DNA from: Aulosira sp. FACHB-615
GTDB lineage: Bacteria; Cyanobacteriota; Cyanobacteriia; Cyanobacteriales; Nostocaceae
Length of the DNA stretch: 64,000 nucleotides
Direction of reading: 5' to 3'
Assembly (NCBI RefSeq): GCF_014698045.1
Contig: NZ_JACJSE010000005.1
Span: forward strand, 310,001-374,000
Shown: in pieces, positions 18,749-26,983 of the stretch
Layout: the number at the start of each line of letters is the position of its first letter
Position numbering within the stretch: position 1 is the first letter of the stretch
Translations under genes and position numbers: made by a program
The notes under the pieces: generated by a model
What the model saw: only the letters and a program-made list of their open reading frames with translations
Told to the model about the DNA's origin: nothing
Database searches by the model: none

Positions 18749-19018
18749 GTGGAATTTGAATTTGACGACTCTAAAAGCCAATCAAACCTAGCAAAGCACG
18801 GAATTAACTTTCTAGAGGCACAAGAACTCTGGGCTGATCCTGATCGAGTTGAAATTCCGGCGCGGATAGAAGACGAACCAAGATTTCTGGTCATCGGTAA
18901 AATCGCTCAAAAGTGCTGGTCAGCCATCATTACCTATCGAGAGAACAGAGTACGGATTATTTCAGTCCGACGATCACGACAAGAAGAGGTAGCAATTTAT
19001 GAAAGCAACAGAATTTGA
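18749..19018 (+). CDS. brnT: BrnT-family ribonuclease toxin
   Basis: About 90 residues. Matches BrnT: EFEFDDSKSQSNLAKHGINF, a central DPDRVEIPARIEDEPRFLVIG, and the C-terminal (R)VRIISVRRSRQEEVAIYE. BrnT is a RelE-fold mRNA nuclease. The GTG at 18749 gives the family N-terminus MEFEFD; a TTG at 18740 would lie inside the operator palindrome. The last 20 bases overlap brnA. Confidence 0.88.
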   Translation: MEFEFDDSKSQSNLAKHGINFLEAQELWADPDRVEIPARIEDEPRFLVIGKIAQKCWSAIITYRENRVRIISVRRSRQEEVAIYESNRI

Positions 19019-19226
19019 TGCCAAATTTGATCAGGATGAAGACATCACCGAATTTTTAGACCTTTCCCAAGCCAAGCGTCCTGGTCATGAACAGAAAAGA
19101 GTCAACGTTGATTTTCCAACCTGGATGATTGAAGCATTAGATTATGAAGCGAAACGATTGGGTGTTACTCGTCAATCAATTATTAAGGTATGGCTTGCAG
19201 AAAGACTTGCACAGCTATCTCGCTAA
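18999..19226 (+). CDS. brnA: BrnA-family antitoxin (ribbon-helix-helix)
   Basis: 75 residues. An acidic N-terminus that likely embraces the toxin (DAKFDQDEDITEFLDLSQAK) and a CopG/RHH DNA-binding end (RVNVDFPTWMIEALDYEAKR, LGVTRQSIIKVWLAERL). The start codon lies inside the end of brnT (20-base overlap), which gives tight translational coupling. Toxin-first order is normal for brnTA. Confidence 0.88.
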   Translation: MKATEFDAKFDQDEDITEFLDLSQAKRPGHEQKRVNVDFPTWMIEALDYEAKRLGVTRQSIIKVWLAERLAQLSR

Positions 19227-19345
19227 AATGTGATCGCCCATCAACTCCAGATAATTCTGAATTCTGCTGCATCACCATGAGGTCTAACTCAGATTGATAG
19301 AATTAAGTTAGTTGGAATTTGCACAATTGAGCCATTGAAATAATC

Positions 19346-19909
19346 ATGCCCTCTGAAATTGCTGTTGAGAAAAAAAAGTTAAAAAATCCGCCACTGAAGC
19401 TGCACTATCTGGGCGATCGCGCGTTGCGTCAACCAGCTAAACGTATTACCAAAATTGATGACGAACTGCGCCAACTGGTACGCGAAATGTTGCAAACTAT
19501 GTACAGCAGTGATGGCATTGGTTTGGCTGCACCCCAGGTAGGCATTAATAAACAACTGATCGTAATTGACTGCGAACCAGATAACCCCGCAAATCCGCCA
19601 CTGGTATTAATTAATCCCGTAATTAAACAAGTCAGCAAAGACATCTGCGTTGCTCAAGAAGGCTGTTTGAGTATTCCGAATATTTATATGGACGTAAAGC
19701 GTCCTGAAGTGGTGGAAATTGCTTACAAAGATGAATATGGCCGTCCCAAGACATTAAAAGCTGGGGACTTACTAGGACGCTGCATTCAACACGAGATGGA
19801 TCACCTCAACGGTGTGGTATTTGTCGACCGTGTAGAAAATTCCTTGACTTTGGCACAGGAGTTATCTAAAAATGGCTTCTCGTATCAAGCCGTGAAACCA
19901 GTAGCATAG
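19346..19909 (+). CDS. def: peptide deformylase
   Basis: 187-residue metalloenzyme that removes the formyl group from new N-termini. All three motifs are present: GIGLAAPQVG (58-67), EGCLSIP with ligand Cys107, and QHEMDHLNG with His149, Glu150 and His153. About 17 extra N-terminal residues are typical of cyanobacterial forms. A small membrane-protein gene follows ten bases after the stop. Confidence 0.96.
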   Translation: MPSEIAVEKKKLKNPPLKLHYLGDRALRQPAKRITKIDDELRQLVREMLQTMYSSDGIGLAAPQVGINKQLIVIDCEPDNPANPPLVLINPVIKQVSKDICVAQEGCLSIPNIYMDVKRPEVVEIAYKDEYGRPKTLKAGDLLGRCIQHEMDHLNGVVFVDRVENSLTLAQELSKNGFSYQAVKPVA

Positions 19910-19919
19910 GGGACTAGTA

Positions 19920-20123
19920 GTGTATTTAACTCCAAAAAGCGGTTTATTTCTCGGTGCGTCTTGCATAACAGCGATCGCCGCCGTTGGTTCGGTGTTTGAA
20001 CTCAGTTATGGACAGCCAGATTTAGGCTTTGAAACCACTGCAATTATCTTAGGATTAAGTATTCCACTAACAGGATTATTTTTTATTGCCGCAGTGAGGG
20101 ACGCAAGGGCTAACATAAAATAA
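19920..20123 (+). CDS. small two-span membrane protein, unknown
   Basis: 67 residues with a GTG start ten bases after def, so probably cotranscribed with it. Two hydrophobic segments (about 8-27, GLFLGASCITAIAAVGSVFE, and about 41-60, AIILGLSIPLTGLFFIAAVR). A strong terminator-type hairpin follows. No family name recognised. Confidence 0.65.
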   Translation: MYLTPKSGLFLGASCITAIAAVGSVFELSYGQPDLGFETTAIILGLSIPLTGLFFIAAVRDARANIK

Positions 20124-20138
20124 GCATCAGGTATATAA

Positions 20139-20192
20139 AAAAGGTAAAAGGATGACCAAAATCAAAGTTCACCCTTTTACCTTTTATTTTTC
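20139..20192 (+). terminator. rho-independent terminator of def operon
   Basis: Perfect 13-base arms AAAAGGTAAAAGG (20139-20151) and CCTTTTACCTTTT (20173-20185), followed by ATTTTTC. It ends the def plus small membrane-protein unit. Confidence 0.75.
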
Positions 20193-20224
20193 TACCTAAA
20201 CCTGTCAGCCTTAACCTCTAGCCC

Positions 20225-20335
20225 CTAGTACAGTGCGGCGTAAATAAAAAGACCATAAGAAATTGCTAAAAGGCTTGTGGTATCACTATTCTTTCTTTTT
20301 CCTTTTGACTTTTGACTTTTGCCTTGTTGTACTAG
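20225..20335 (-). mobile_element. MITE-like element, copy B
   Basis: About 111 bases with inverted ends CTAGTACA ... TGTACTAG (8 exact bases). Its core 20251-20291 is the reverse complement of 9519-9559 with one mismatch. The inner flank contains TTTTGAC repeats. Non-coding. Confidence 0.6.
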
Positions 20336-20454
20336 CCTCTAACCTCTAGCTCCTATTCTCAATTTTGGTAACTCAGCACTCAATACTTTTAAAGTCAACA
20401 GGTAAAATTTATCTTGTGGGTAGGAAAACGCCCTAATTTCGAGAGGAATCGACT

Positions 20455-20652
20455 GTGGAACCTAAAATTAACTGCGCCCAAGCCTGCGTCAATGGTTGTA
20501 TTTTAGGGGATAAATGCCCCAATATCGAGTTTAGAGAAGCAGCCTCACAATTCATCAAAGAGACTTCTTTAGACGAAATGCTGGCTATGGCGGAAGAGCG
20601 TCTGCGTAAAAAGATGACAGAACCGCCAAAATGGGTGCTACCGGAAGATTAG
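20455..20652 (+). CDS. small cysteine-rich conserved protein, unknown
   Basis: 65 residues. The N-terminus has four close cysteines (CAQACVNGCILGDKC; spacing C-x3-C-x3-C-x5-C), a possible metal or Fe-S site, followed by a helical acidic/basic tail (LDEMLAMAEERLRKKMTEPP). The GTG at 20455 is preceded by GAGAGGA about seven bases upstream. The pattern looks conserved in cyanobacteria, but I cannot name a family. Confidence 0.65.
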   Translation: MEPKINCAQACVNGCILGDKCPNIEFREAASQFIKETSLDEMLAMAEERLRKKMTEPPKWVLPED

Positions 20653-20658
20653 TAGCTG

Positions 20659-20975
20659 CTAAATAGCGTCTGGATCGATATTTAATTCTCGCAGTTTTGC
20701 GGCTAGGCGATCGCTACGTTGTTTTGATTGTTCAGCAAGTTCTCTGGCTTGTTCGGCGAAATGAGCTTGTTGTTCTGCACGTTCTAACTCCTGTTGTGCA
20801 ACTTCTTCGGGTGTCGGAACTAGTTGCTCTTCAGGAGTATAAAACCTTAATGTTTCTTGATGGACTCCCAAGTATAGCTCAAGTTGCTGACTCCACAATA
20901 AACCTTGAGGATTTGGGATTATTGGTTGATATTTACCGAGCAGTTGATTAATTACTAGGAATAGCTTAAACATAC
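20659..20975 (-). pseudogene. truncated Uma2-family gene (C-terminal part only)
   Basis: Reads as the end of a Uma2 protein: QPIIPNPQGLLWSQQLELYL, GVHQETLRFYTPEEQLVPTP, a coiled coil of AEQ-type heptads, and the tail LAAKLRELNIDPDAI. It aligns with the ends of the Uma2 genes at 40965 and 41752, but the whole nuclease domain is missing. The open frame runs on to 21045 into the divergent hydrolase gene, where it no longer resembles the family. A 104-residue or shorter product could be made, without the catalytic part. Confidence 0.75.
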
Positions 20976-21022
20976 TGGCATGGGTTAGATCCAATAACTG
21001 TGGAGCATTCGGAGAAATAACT

Positions 21023-21766
21023 ATGTCAGAACTAGCAATCAGCACTTCCTGGGTGAAGCTTTCACCAAATAATCTGCAAATTTCGGCTTACTTGGCGCAA
21101 CCTCAAGAACCCGGTACTTACCCTGGAATTGTAGTTTTACAAGAAATTTTTGGTGTTAATAGTCATATTCGAGATGTGACCGAGCGAATTGCCAAGTTAG
21201 GGTATGTTGCGATCGCACCGGCATTGTTTGATCGGTTCGCTCCCGGTTTTGAAACGGGTTACACTCCACAAGATATTGAAGTTGGCAGAAAATACGCTTG
21301 GGAGCAAGCCACAGCATCACAATTACTCAGCGATATTCAATCAGCCATTGATTATCTCAAAACTTTGCCGCAAGTCAAACAAAACGCCATTGGTTCTATT
21401 GGTTTTTGTTTTGGCGGTCATGTAGCTTACCTAGCGGCGACTCTCCCGGATATTAAAGCTACGGCATCTTTTTACGGTGCGAGGATTACTAACAGCACAC
21501 CGGGAGGTGGCGCTGCTACTTTGACGCGGACTCCAGAAATTCCCGGCACACTCTACGCCTTTTTTGGGATGGAAGATCCCAGCATTCCCAGAGAACAAAC
21601 CGAAGAAATTGAAGCAGAGTTAGAAAAATACAAAATTCCTCATCGTGTCTTCCGCTACGATGGAGCTGACCACGGATTTTTTTGCGATCGTCGTGCCAGT
21701 TATAATCCAACAGCTGCTGCTGATGCTTGGATTGAGGTACAACAATTGTTTAGTCAATTGAACTGA
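21023..21766 (+). CDS. dienelactone hydrolase family protein
   Basis: 247-residue alpha/beta hydrolase. The nucleophile is Cys in GSIGFCFGGHVAYLA (the G-x-C-x-G elbow of this family), the acid Asp is in FFGMEDPSIP and the His in GADHGFFCDRR. EIFGVNSHIRDVTERIAKLG is the family oxyanion region. GGAG about ten bases upstream supports the ATG at 21023. Cytosolic; the true substrate in cyanobacteria is not known. Confidence 0.9.
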   Translation: MSELAISTSWVKLSPNNLQISAYLAQPQEPGTYPGIVVLQEIFGVNSHIRDVTERIAKLGYVAIAPALFDRFAPGFETGYTPQDIEVGRKYAWEQATASQLLSDIQSAIDYLKTLPQVKQNAIGSIGFCFGGHVAYLAATLPDIKATASFYGARITNSTPGGGAATLTRTPEIPGTLYAFFGMEDPSIPREQTEEIEAELEKYKIPHRVFRYDGADHGFFCDRRASYNPTAAADAWIEVQQLFSQLN

Positions 21767-21870
21767 ACGTCATTTGTCCTTGGTCATTGTTCATTGGTAA
21801 TCACCAAGGACAAATGACCCACCTCAAAATTCAGTGGTCATAGCTAAATAACAATTAATTTTCATTAGTC

Positions 21871-22773
21871 ATGAATTCCGAATCGAAACTTTCTCAAAAA
21901 GCCAATTCGTCGTTTACAATGGACGATTTTGCTCAAGCACTAGAAAAACACGACTACCAGTTTCAAAAAGGCCAGGTGGTTCACGGTAAAGTGTTCCAGC
22001 TTGACCCGGATGGTGCTTATGTTGATATTGGTGGCAAGTCGTCGGCTTATATTCCCCGCGATGAGGCTTCTTTGAGAGCTGTTACCGATTTATCGGAGGT
22101 ACTGCCTTTACATGAAGAATTAGAGTTTTTGATTATCCGAGAACAAGATGCCGAAGGTCAAGTAACTCTTTCTCGCCGACAGTTAGAAATTCGACATATC
22201 TGGGAAAAAGTCGTACAAATGCAAGAAAATTCCCAGACGGTAGAAGTTCGGGTAACAGGTGTAAATAAAGGTGGTGTCACCGTTGATTTTCAATCTTTGC
22301 GCGGGTTTATTCCGCGATCGCATTTAACCGAACGTGATAACTTAGAAGCACTGAAAGGTAAAACTTTAACGGCTGGCTTTTTGGAAGTAGACCGCAACAA
22401 TAAAAAACTTATTCTTTCTCAACGTTTAGCCACTCGTTCGAGTAATTTCAGTTTGTTAGAAATTGGTCAGCTAGTTGAAGGTAAGATAACTGGCATTAAA
22501 CCATTCGGAGTGTTTGTTGATTTAAATGGGACGAGTGCCTTGCTACATATTAAGCAAGTCAGCCAAAAATTTATTGAATCTCTCGAAAAAGTTTTTCAAG
22601 TCGGTCAAACAATTAAAGCTGTGATTATTGACTTGGATGAAGGCAAAGGTAGAGTTGCAATTTCTACAAGAATTTTAGAAAATTTCCCTGGCGAAATTCT
22701 CGAAAATCTTGATGAAGTTATGGCTTCAGCCGAAGCACGCGCTCATCGTGCAGCAAATAAAACTGCTGAATAG
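21871..22773 (+). CDS. rps1B: ribosomal protein S1-like protein, three S1 domains (Rps1B type)
   Basis: 300 residues with three S1 RNA-binding domains at about 32-105 (GQVVHGKVFQLDPDGAYVDI), 120-186 (VEVRVTGVNKGGVTVDF) and 200-270 (GQLVEGKITGIKPFGVFVDL). Length and N-terminal style fit the second cyanobacterial S1 paralogue, shorter than Rps1A, linked in the literature to SD-independent initiation. It probably binds mRNA at the 30S subunit. The symbol is a best guess by length and layout. Confidence 0.85.
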   Translation: MNSESKLSQKANSSFTMDDFAQALEKHDYQFQKGQVVHGKVFQLDPDGAYVDIGGKSSAYIPRDEASLRAVTDLSEVLPLHEELEFLIIREQDAEGQVTLSRRQLEIRHIWEKVVQMQENSQTVEVRVTGVNKGGVTVDFQSLRGFIPRSHLTERDNLEALKGKTLTAGFLEVDRNNKKLILSQRLATRSSNFSLLEIGQLVEGKITGIKPFGVFVDLNGTSALLHIKQVSQKFIESLEKVFQVGQTIKAVIIDLDEGKGRVAISTRILENFPGEILENLDEVMASAEARAHRAANKTAE

Positions 22774-22831
22774 CTGTTTTCGCGTTTCCTAGTCTACTAA
22801 GGTACAAATTTATCTGTTTCCATCTGTCTTG

Positions 22832-22870
22832 AAAAGTTTTGCGCCGGGAAACCCGGACGCGCAAACTTTT
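22832..22870. repeat. REP-like GC-rich hairpin
   Basis: AAAAGTTTTGCG at 22832 pairs imperfectly with CGCAAACTTTT at 22860, with GCCGGGAAACCCGG nested at the tip. A dispersed palindrome of the Nostocaceae type located after rps1B. Confidence 0.5.
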
Positions 22871-22945
22871 CGCTGCGTGCATCCGCGTTTATCTGCGGTT
22901 AATTATTCTTTCCTGTACCTTAACAAGAGCAGCTTCAACAAGTCT

Positions 22946-23000
22946 GAAATAGTCATTAGTTATTTGTCATTTGGCAATACAAATAACTAATGACTATTTC
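22946..23000. terminator. 21-bp perfect hairpin between convergent genes
   Basis: Arms 22946-22966 and 22980-23000 are exact 21-base inverse complements around a 13-base loop. It lies between the convergent rps1B and the 23029 gene, so it is placed to act as a bidirectional terminator. Its sequence is built of AGTCATTAGT-type words seen in other intergenic repeats. Confidence 0.55.
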
Positions 23001-23028
23001 AACCAAATATGTTTACTTGAAATATAAA

Positions 23029-23514
23029 TCAGCTTAATAATGATTTTTCTAAGCGATAACTCTTTCTGAGTTCCTGCAAAGTTTCTTCTGTAAAGGCAAA
23101 TTTAATTAAAGCGATTAACTCACCCCAACTTTGTAAGTTCTGTTCAGAAAGAGCTTGCCAAAACTCATTGATAAAAAATTCTGTCCACCATTCAGGCGCG
23201 TGCTTTCTGTAGGCATAGTCATGTTGTTTACGCCACCGCCTACGCCATTTAACAAACTCAGCAGGTGTCGGTGGTTCTACGCCCAAAATCGGCGGAAAAT
23301 CAGCATAACTCACAAACCTACTCACACCCTTTGCATGGATGTAAACTACATACCTCCAGCATTCGATTGTATGTATATCACCAAAGCCAATGCGAAACAT
23401 CAGACAAATTGCTTCTTCAGTCACAAATCTTGCTAGTGAATTAATACATAAAGATTTATGAACAATTTTTGATGCACGGATGACAAGTGTCCTGGACTTA
23501 AGTGATGATACCAT
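23029..23514 (-). CDS. hypothetical protein
   Basis: 161 residues, no recognised family. The middle is unusually rich in Trp, Tyr and Arg (EFVKWRRRWRKQHDYAYRKH, APEWWTEFFINEFWQAL), preceded by HTIECWRYVVYIHAKGVSRF. The C-terminus is helical. There are no signal or membrane segments. The ATG at 23514 is the first; the gene is divergent from the XRE regulator with a 158-base gap. Confidence 0.5.
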   Translation of the reverse strand: MVSSLKSRTLVIRASKIVHKSLCINSLARFVTEEAICLMFRIGFGDIHTIECWRYVVYIHAKGVSRFVSYADFPPILGVEPPTPAEFVKWRRRWRKQHDYAYRKHAPEWWTEFFINEFWQALSEQNLQSWGELIALIKFAFTEETLQELRKSYRLEKSLLS

Positions 23515-23628
23515 GAAAATATCTGTAACTTCGGTAGAATGAACCCTATCGGTGTTTACGGTATGCTTTTTGTAAACAATGCGATCGCCTTTCAGTTTTC
23601 CAGGCCGGAAGGCGGTCTTTTTATAGAG

Positions 23629-23634
23629 TATAAT
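23629..23634 (+). promoter_or_regulatory. -10 box of the XRE-family gene
   Basis: TATAAT 38 bases before the ATG at 23673. A matching -35 box is not evident. Confidence 0.4.
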
Positions 23635-23672
23635 TATTAAAAGATTTATATCAGTCAGTTGTCAAGTAACTT

Positions 23673-23885
23673 ATGGGAATGATTCGCCTCAAGATTCGAG
23701 AGTTTGCTGCGGAGAAAGGCTGGACACTGAAAGAAGTCTCAGACCGTTCTGGTGTAGTGTACAGCACTCTCAGGACTTACGCGCGATCTCCAGGATTAGC
23801 AACTGTAGATTTTACCGCCATTCAAAAGTTAGCCAGGACTTTTGATGTGATGATTGAGGAACTGGTGGAAGTTGTTCAAGAATAA
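23673..23885 (+). CDS. XRE-family helix-turn-helix protein
   Basis: 70-residue Cro/C1-type regulator that is essentially one HTH domain (REFAAEKGWTLKEVSDRSGV, VYSTLRTYARSPGLATVDF, LARTFDVMIEELVEV). It could be a free-standing repressor or an orphan antitoxin; no toxin gene is adjacent on its strand. Confidence 0.85.
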   Translation: MGMIRLKIREFAAEKGWTLKEVSDRSGVVYSTLRTYARSPGLATVDFTAIQKLARTFDVMIEELVEVVQE

Positions 23886-23919
23886 GCTCAAAGTATTATT
23901 ACTCCCCACTCCCTAATTT

Positions 23920-25014
23920 TCACAAATAACGTGCTAAAACTTCAGCCGTTGCATTACCAGTTTTTTCCCAACTAAATAAATTTGCTCTGGCGATACCTTG
24001 AGTTGAAAGATGCGATCGCAATTCTGAATTTGTCGCAATCGATTGCATCGCCTCAGTAATTTCTGTAATTTTGTAGGGATTAACTAAAATTGCTGCATCT
24101 CCAGCCACTTCAGGTAAAGAAGAAAGGTTCGAGGTGATGACTGGTGTACCGCAAGCCATTGCTTCGAGAACCGGGAAACCAAAGCCTTCCCACAGACTAG
24201 GAAAAACAAGAGCGATCGCACCATTGATAATGATTGGTAATTCTTGATAATCTACATAATTGAGAAACTTGACTTGATGAGTGATGCCTAATTCCTCAAC
24301 TTGTAACTGCAAAATGGGGGTGTAACGTGGATCATTTGGCCCTGCTAACCATAATTCATAATCTTGATGATTTGGGAGTGCGGCAAAAGCACTAATCAGG
24401 CGTTGTAAATTTTTATAAGGGTCTTGCCTACCAATGTAGAGAAAGTAATTGCGAGTTGGTAGATTGAGATGGCGAAAATGAGTGCGATCGTGCGCTAAGG
24501 AAATAGGCGTAATTTTACTAGCTGGAATTTTGTAAAAACTAACAATATCATCAGCCGTAGCTTGAGAATTACATACAATATGCTGTGCTTGCTTCAAAAC
24601 TTGCGGAACATAATAACGATGATATGGTGTTAGTGGCGAAAAGCGTTTAGGAAAACGCAACGGGATTAAATCGTGAGACATCACGACAAAACGACAGTTA
24701 CTATATAGAGGTGCTTCTGGTAAAGGCGAAAATAACAGTTGCGATGCCAACTTTTGATAAATCTTCGGTAACTGTAATTGCGTCCATACTAAACGGCGAA
24801 AATGCCCCATTGTCCCATCAGCAGGAGTAAGATTATTGGGTACAGAATAACAACTAAACTCAGGATAATTGTAGGCAGTTAATAAGGTTGGATTTAGGAA
24901 TTTTAAATAAGGAAAAAGATTTTGGGCATAGTTACTGATGCCTGTTGGTTTAGCTAAAAGTATCGATAAGTTAATAATTATTTGATTGGATAAGTAACTT
25001 TCTTTCTTATTCAT
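23920..25014 (-). CDS. glycosyltransferase family 4
   Basis: 364-residue GT-B glycosyltransferase, GT4. C-terminal donor-site marks: NYFLYIGRQDPYKNLQRLIS and PSLWEGFGFPVLEAMACGTP (the E-x7-E pair). The N-terminal acceptor domain starts IIINLSILLAKPTGISNYAQ. Resembles the mannosyltransferase B/WbaZ type used in O-antigen assembly; the sugar is not certain. Last gene of the polysaccharide locus. The next gene upstream ends about 40 bases away. Confidence 0.88.
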   Translation of the reverse strand: MNKKESYLSNQIIINLSILLAKPTGISNYAQNLFPYLKFLNPTLLTAYNYPEFSCYSVPNNLTPADGTMGHFRRLVWTQLQLPKIYQKLASQLLFSPLPEAPLYSNCRFVVMSHDLIPLRFPKRFSPLTPYHRYYVPQVLKQAQHIVCNSQATADDIVSFYKIPASKITPISLAHDRTHFRHLNLPTRNYFLYIGRQDPYKNLQRLISAFAALPNHQDYELWLAGPNDPRYTPILQLQVEELGITHQVKFLNYVDYQELPIIINGAIALVFPSLWEGFGFPVLEAMACGTPVITSNLSSLPEVAGDAAILVNPYKITEITEAMQSIATNSELRSHLSTQGIARANLFSWEKTGNATAEVLARYL

Positions 25015-25053
25015 TTAAGCATTGCTGTACAAGACCCACTTTTAACAATAACA

Positions 25054-25905
25054 CTAGCTTTGAGGCAGATATCGCCTTAAATAGATTAACACACCATTAA
25101 TTTTTCCTAGTGCCATTTGTGGTTTAATAGGTAATAAAAGGAAAGCATACAAAATCAGTCGAGTTAATCTAACGATTCGTACTGCTTTATTTGTATATTT
25201 CTCTAATGTTAATAAATAGCTGTATGTGCTGTATTTAATTTTCAGGAAAATATTGCGATTAGTAATGGAAGAAGGCTGATGAATGACACTAATTTTTTTT
25301 GTGACTGCTATCAAATACCCTTGTTGGGCATAGCGTCTACAAAAATCAAAGTCTTCATAATAAAGAAAGTATGCTGGATCAAATAAAGGTATTTCTGAGA
25401 AATTGCCTAAATTAATAATTAAACTACAGCCAGAAACCCAATCGCAAGTAATATAATCTTTATCTGTATTGGTTAACAAGTCTTGGCTGAGAATAGCACC
25501 CGTAGTAGGAGTGAAATTACCACCACCAAACCAGACTTCACCAATAGGTGTATAAATAATAGAGCCAATAATTGATAATTCAGAATGAGAATCAAAAAAT
25601 ATTTTGGCTTGTGCTAGGGAATTATCTGGTAAATAAGCATCAGGGTTAATTATCCAAATAATTGCTTGCTTGTTTTCTTGGTAAATATATTTTATGCCTA
25701 AGTTACAAGCCTGACCAAAACCGATATTAGTTTCAGCATGAATAATCTGTACAAATTCATGTTTTAGGTTACTAATCTCAGAATCATCTGGAGAATTATT
25801 GACAATGATGAATTTATAATTAATCTGATTACTGGAGGGTAAGGAATTAATTAATTTAGTTAACAAATTAGTCGAGTAATAGTTAACTGTTAAAAAGTAA
25901 ATCAT
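25054..25905 (-). CDS. glycosyltransferase family 2
   Basis: 283-residue GT-A enzyme. The N-terminus FLTVNYYSTNLLTKLINSLP with IIVNNSPDDSE, the metal-site region INPDAYLPDNS, and the acceptor region DWVSGCSLII and DFDFCRRYAQQGY are typical of rhamnosyltransferase-like GT2 proteins. Cytosolic, membrane-associated. Four-base overlap region with the upstream rmlA stop indicates coupling. Confidence 0.85.
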   Translation of the reverse strand: MIYFLTVNYYSTNLLTKLINSLPSSNQINYKFIIVNNSPDDSEISNLKHEFVQIIHAETNIGFGQACNLGIKYIYQENKQAIIWIINPDAYLPDNSLAQAKIFFDSHSELSIIGSIIYTPIGEVWFGGGNFTPTTGAILSQDLLTNTDKDYITCDWVSGCSLIINLGNFSEIPLFDPAYFLYYEDFDFCRRYAQQGYLIAVTKKISVIHQPSSITNRNIFLKIKYSTYSYLLTLEKYTNKAVRIVRLTRLILYAFLLLPIKPQMALGKINGVLIYLRRYLPQS

Positions 25906-26978
25906 GTCAGTTCAATGTGACAATCATCACCAATCAAAAAGCGTAAAGCTTTAGGACGGCGGGGAGCAATAGTTAATTCTGCACGTTGACCAATAACGCT
26001 ATCAATAATCCTCTGGTCAATTCCAGCAATTTTCGCACCTTCTAAAATTACACTATGTTCTAAATCAGTGTCGATGAGGGTGGTCTTATTAGCAATGCTA
26101 CTATAAGGGCCAATAAAGCAATTTTCTAAATAACAATTGCTACCAATAATCACTGGGCCGCGAATTGTAGAATTGATAATTTGTGAATTAGCGCCTATTT
26201 GTACTCGCCCAATAATTTGGCTTTTCTCATCCACTTCACCTAAATTAGATGTCGTTAAATAAGTATCTAGAATTAAACGGTTCGCTTCTAATAAATCATC
26301 TTTTTTCCCCGTGTCTAGCCACCAACCATCTAAATTGCAGGCTAAAACTTGTTTTTGCTGATTGATTAAACATTGAATAGCATCAGTAATTTCTAACTCG
26401 CCTCGTTGGGAAGGCTGAATCAAAGAAATGGCCTGATGAATAATGGGGGAAAAGAAATAAACACCTACTAGGGCTAAATTTGATGGGGGAATTTTCGGCT
26501 TTTCAATTAATTGTAAGACTTTGCCTGTGTCATCAACCTTAGCTACACCAAAAGCACTAGGATTAACAACTTCACGTAAAAGAATTAACGCATCTGGTTG
26601 TTGTTGAGTAAATTTTTCGAGAAAATCACTTAAGTCCCCTTGCTGAATCAGGTTATCGCCCAGATACATAATAAAGGGTGAATCTGCTAAAAAAGGACGA
26701 GCGATCGCTACAGCATGAGCTAACCCGGCTGGCTGGTCTTGTAAAATGTAGGTAATCTTCGCTCCAAACAGTTCCCCATCTCCGGTTTTGTTTTGTACTT
26801 CTTTCCCGGTTTCTGGGCTGATAATAATTCCAATATCAGTAATCCCAGCCGCCACCATTTCTTCAATTCCATACCATAGAATTGGCTTATTGGCAACGGG
26901 GACAAGTTGTTTTGCGCCTGTATAGGTGAGTGGACGTAGACGTGTACCTTTACCGCCAGAGAGAATTAGTGCTTTCAT
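25902..26978 (-). CDS. rmlA: glucose-1-phosphate thymidylyltransferase (long form)
   Basis: 358 residues from the ATG at 26978, five bases after the rmlD stop. N-terminal nucleotidyltransferase signature MKALILSGGKGTRLRPLTYT with AKQLVPVANKPIL, metal site YLGDNLIQQG, and EKPKIPPS. The C-terminal 120 residues are a left-handed beta-helix (IGRVQIGANSQIINSTIRGP), so this is the StrD-like long form. Makes dTDP-glucose from glucose-1-P and dTTP, which enters dTDP-rhamnose or other deoxysugar synthesis. Confidence 0.9.
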   Translation of the reverse strand: MKALILSGGKGTRLRPLTYTGAKQLVPVANKPILWYGIEEMVAAGITDIGIIISPETGKEVQNKTGDGELFGAKITYILQDQPAGLAHAVAIARPFLADSPFIMYLGDNLIQQGDLSDFLEKFTQQQPDALILLREVVNPSAFGVAKVDDTGKVLQLIEKPKIPPSNLALVGVYFFSPIIHQAISLIQPSQRGELEITDAIQCLINQQKQVLACNLDGWWLDTGKKDDLLEANRLILDTYLTTSNLGEVDEKSQIIGRVQIGANSQIINSTIRGPVIIGSNCYLENCFIGPYSSIANKTTLIDTDLEHSVILEGAKIAGIDQRIIDSVIGQRAELTIAPRRPKALRFLIGDDCHIELT

Positions 26979-26983
26979 GATGA

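Noticed and set aside
20976..21045. N-terminal part of the minus-strand Uma2-like frame
   Set aside because: Does not resemble Uma2 and overlaps the start of the divergent dienelactone hydrolase gene.
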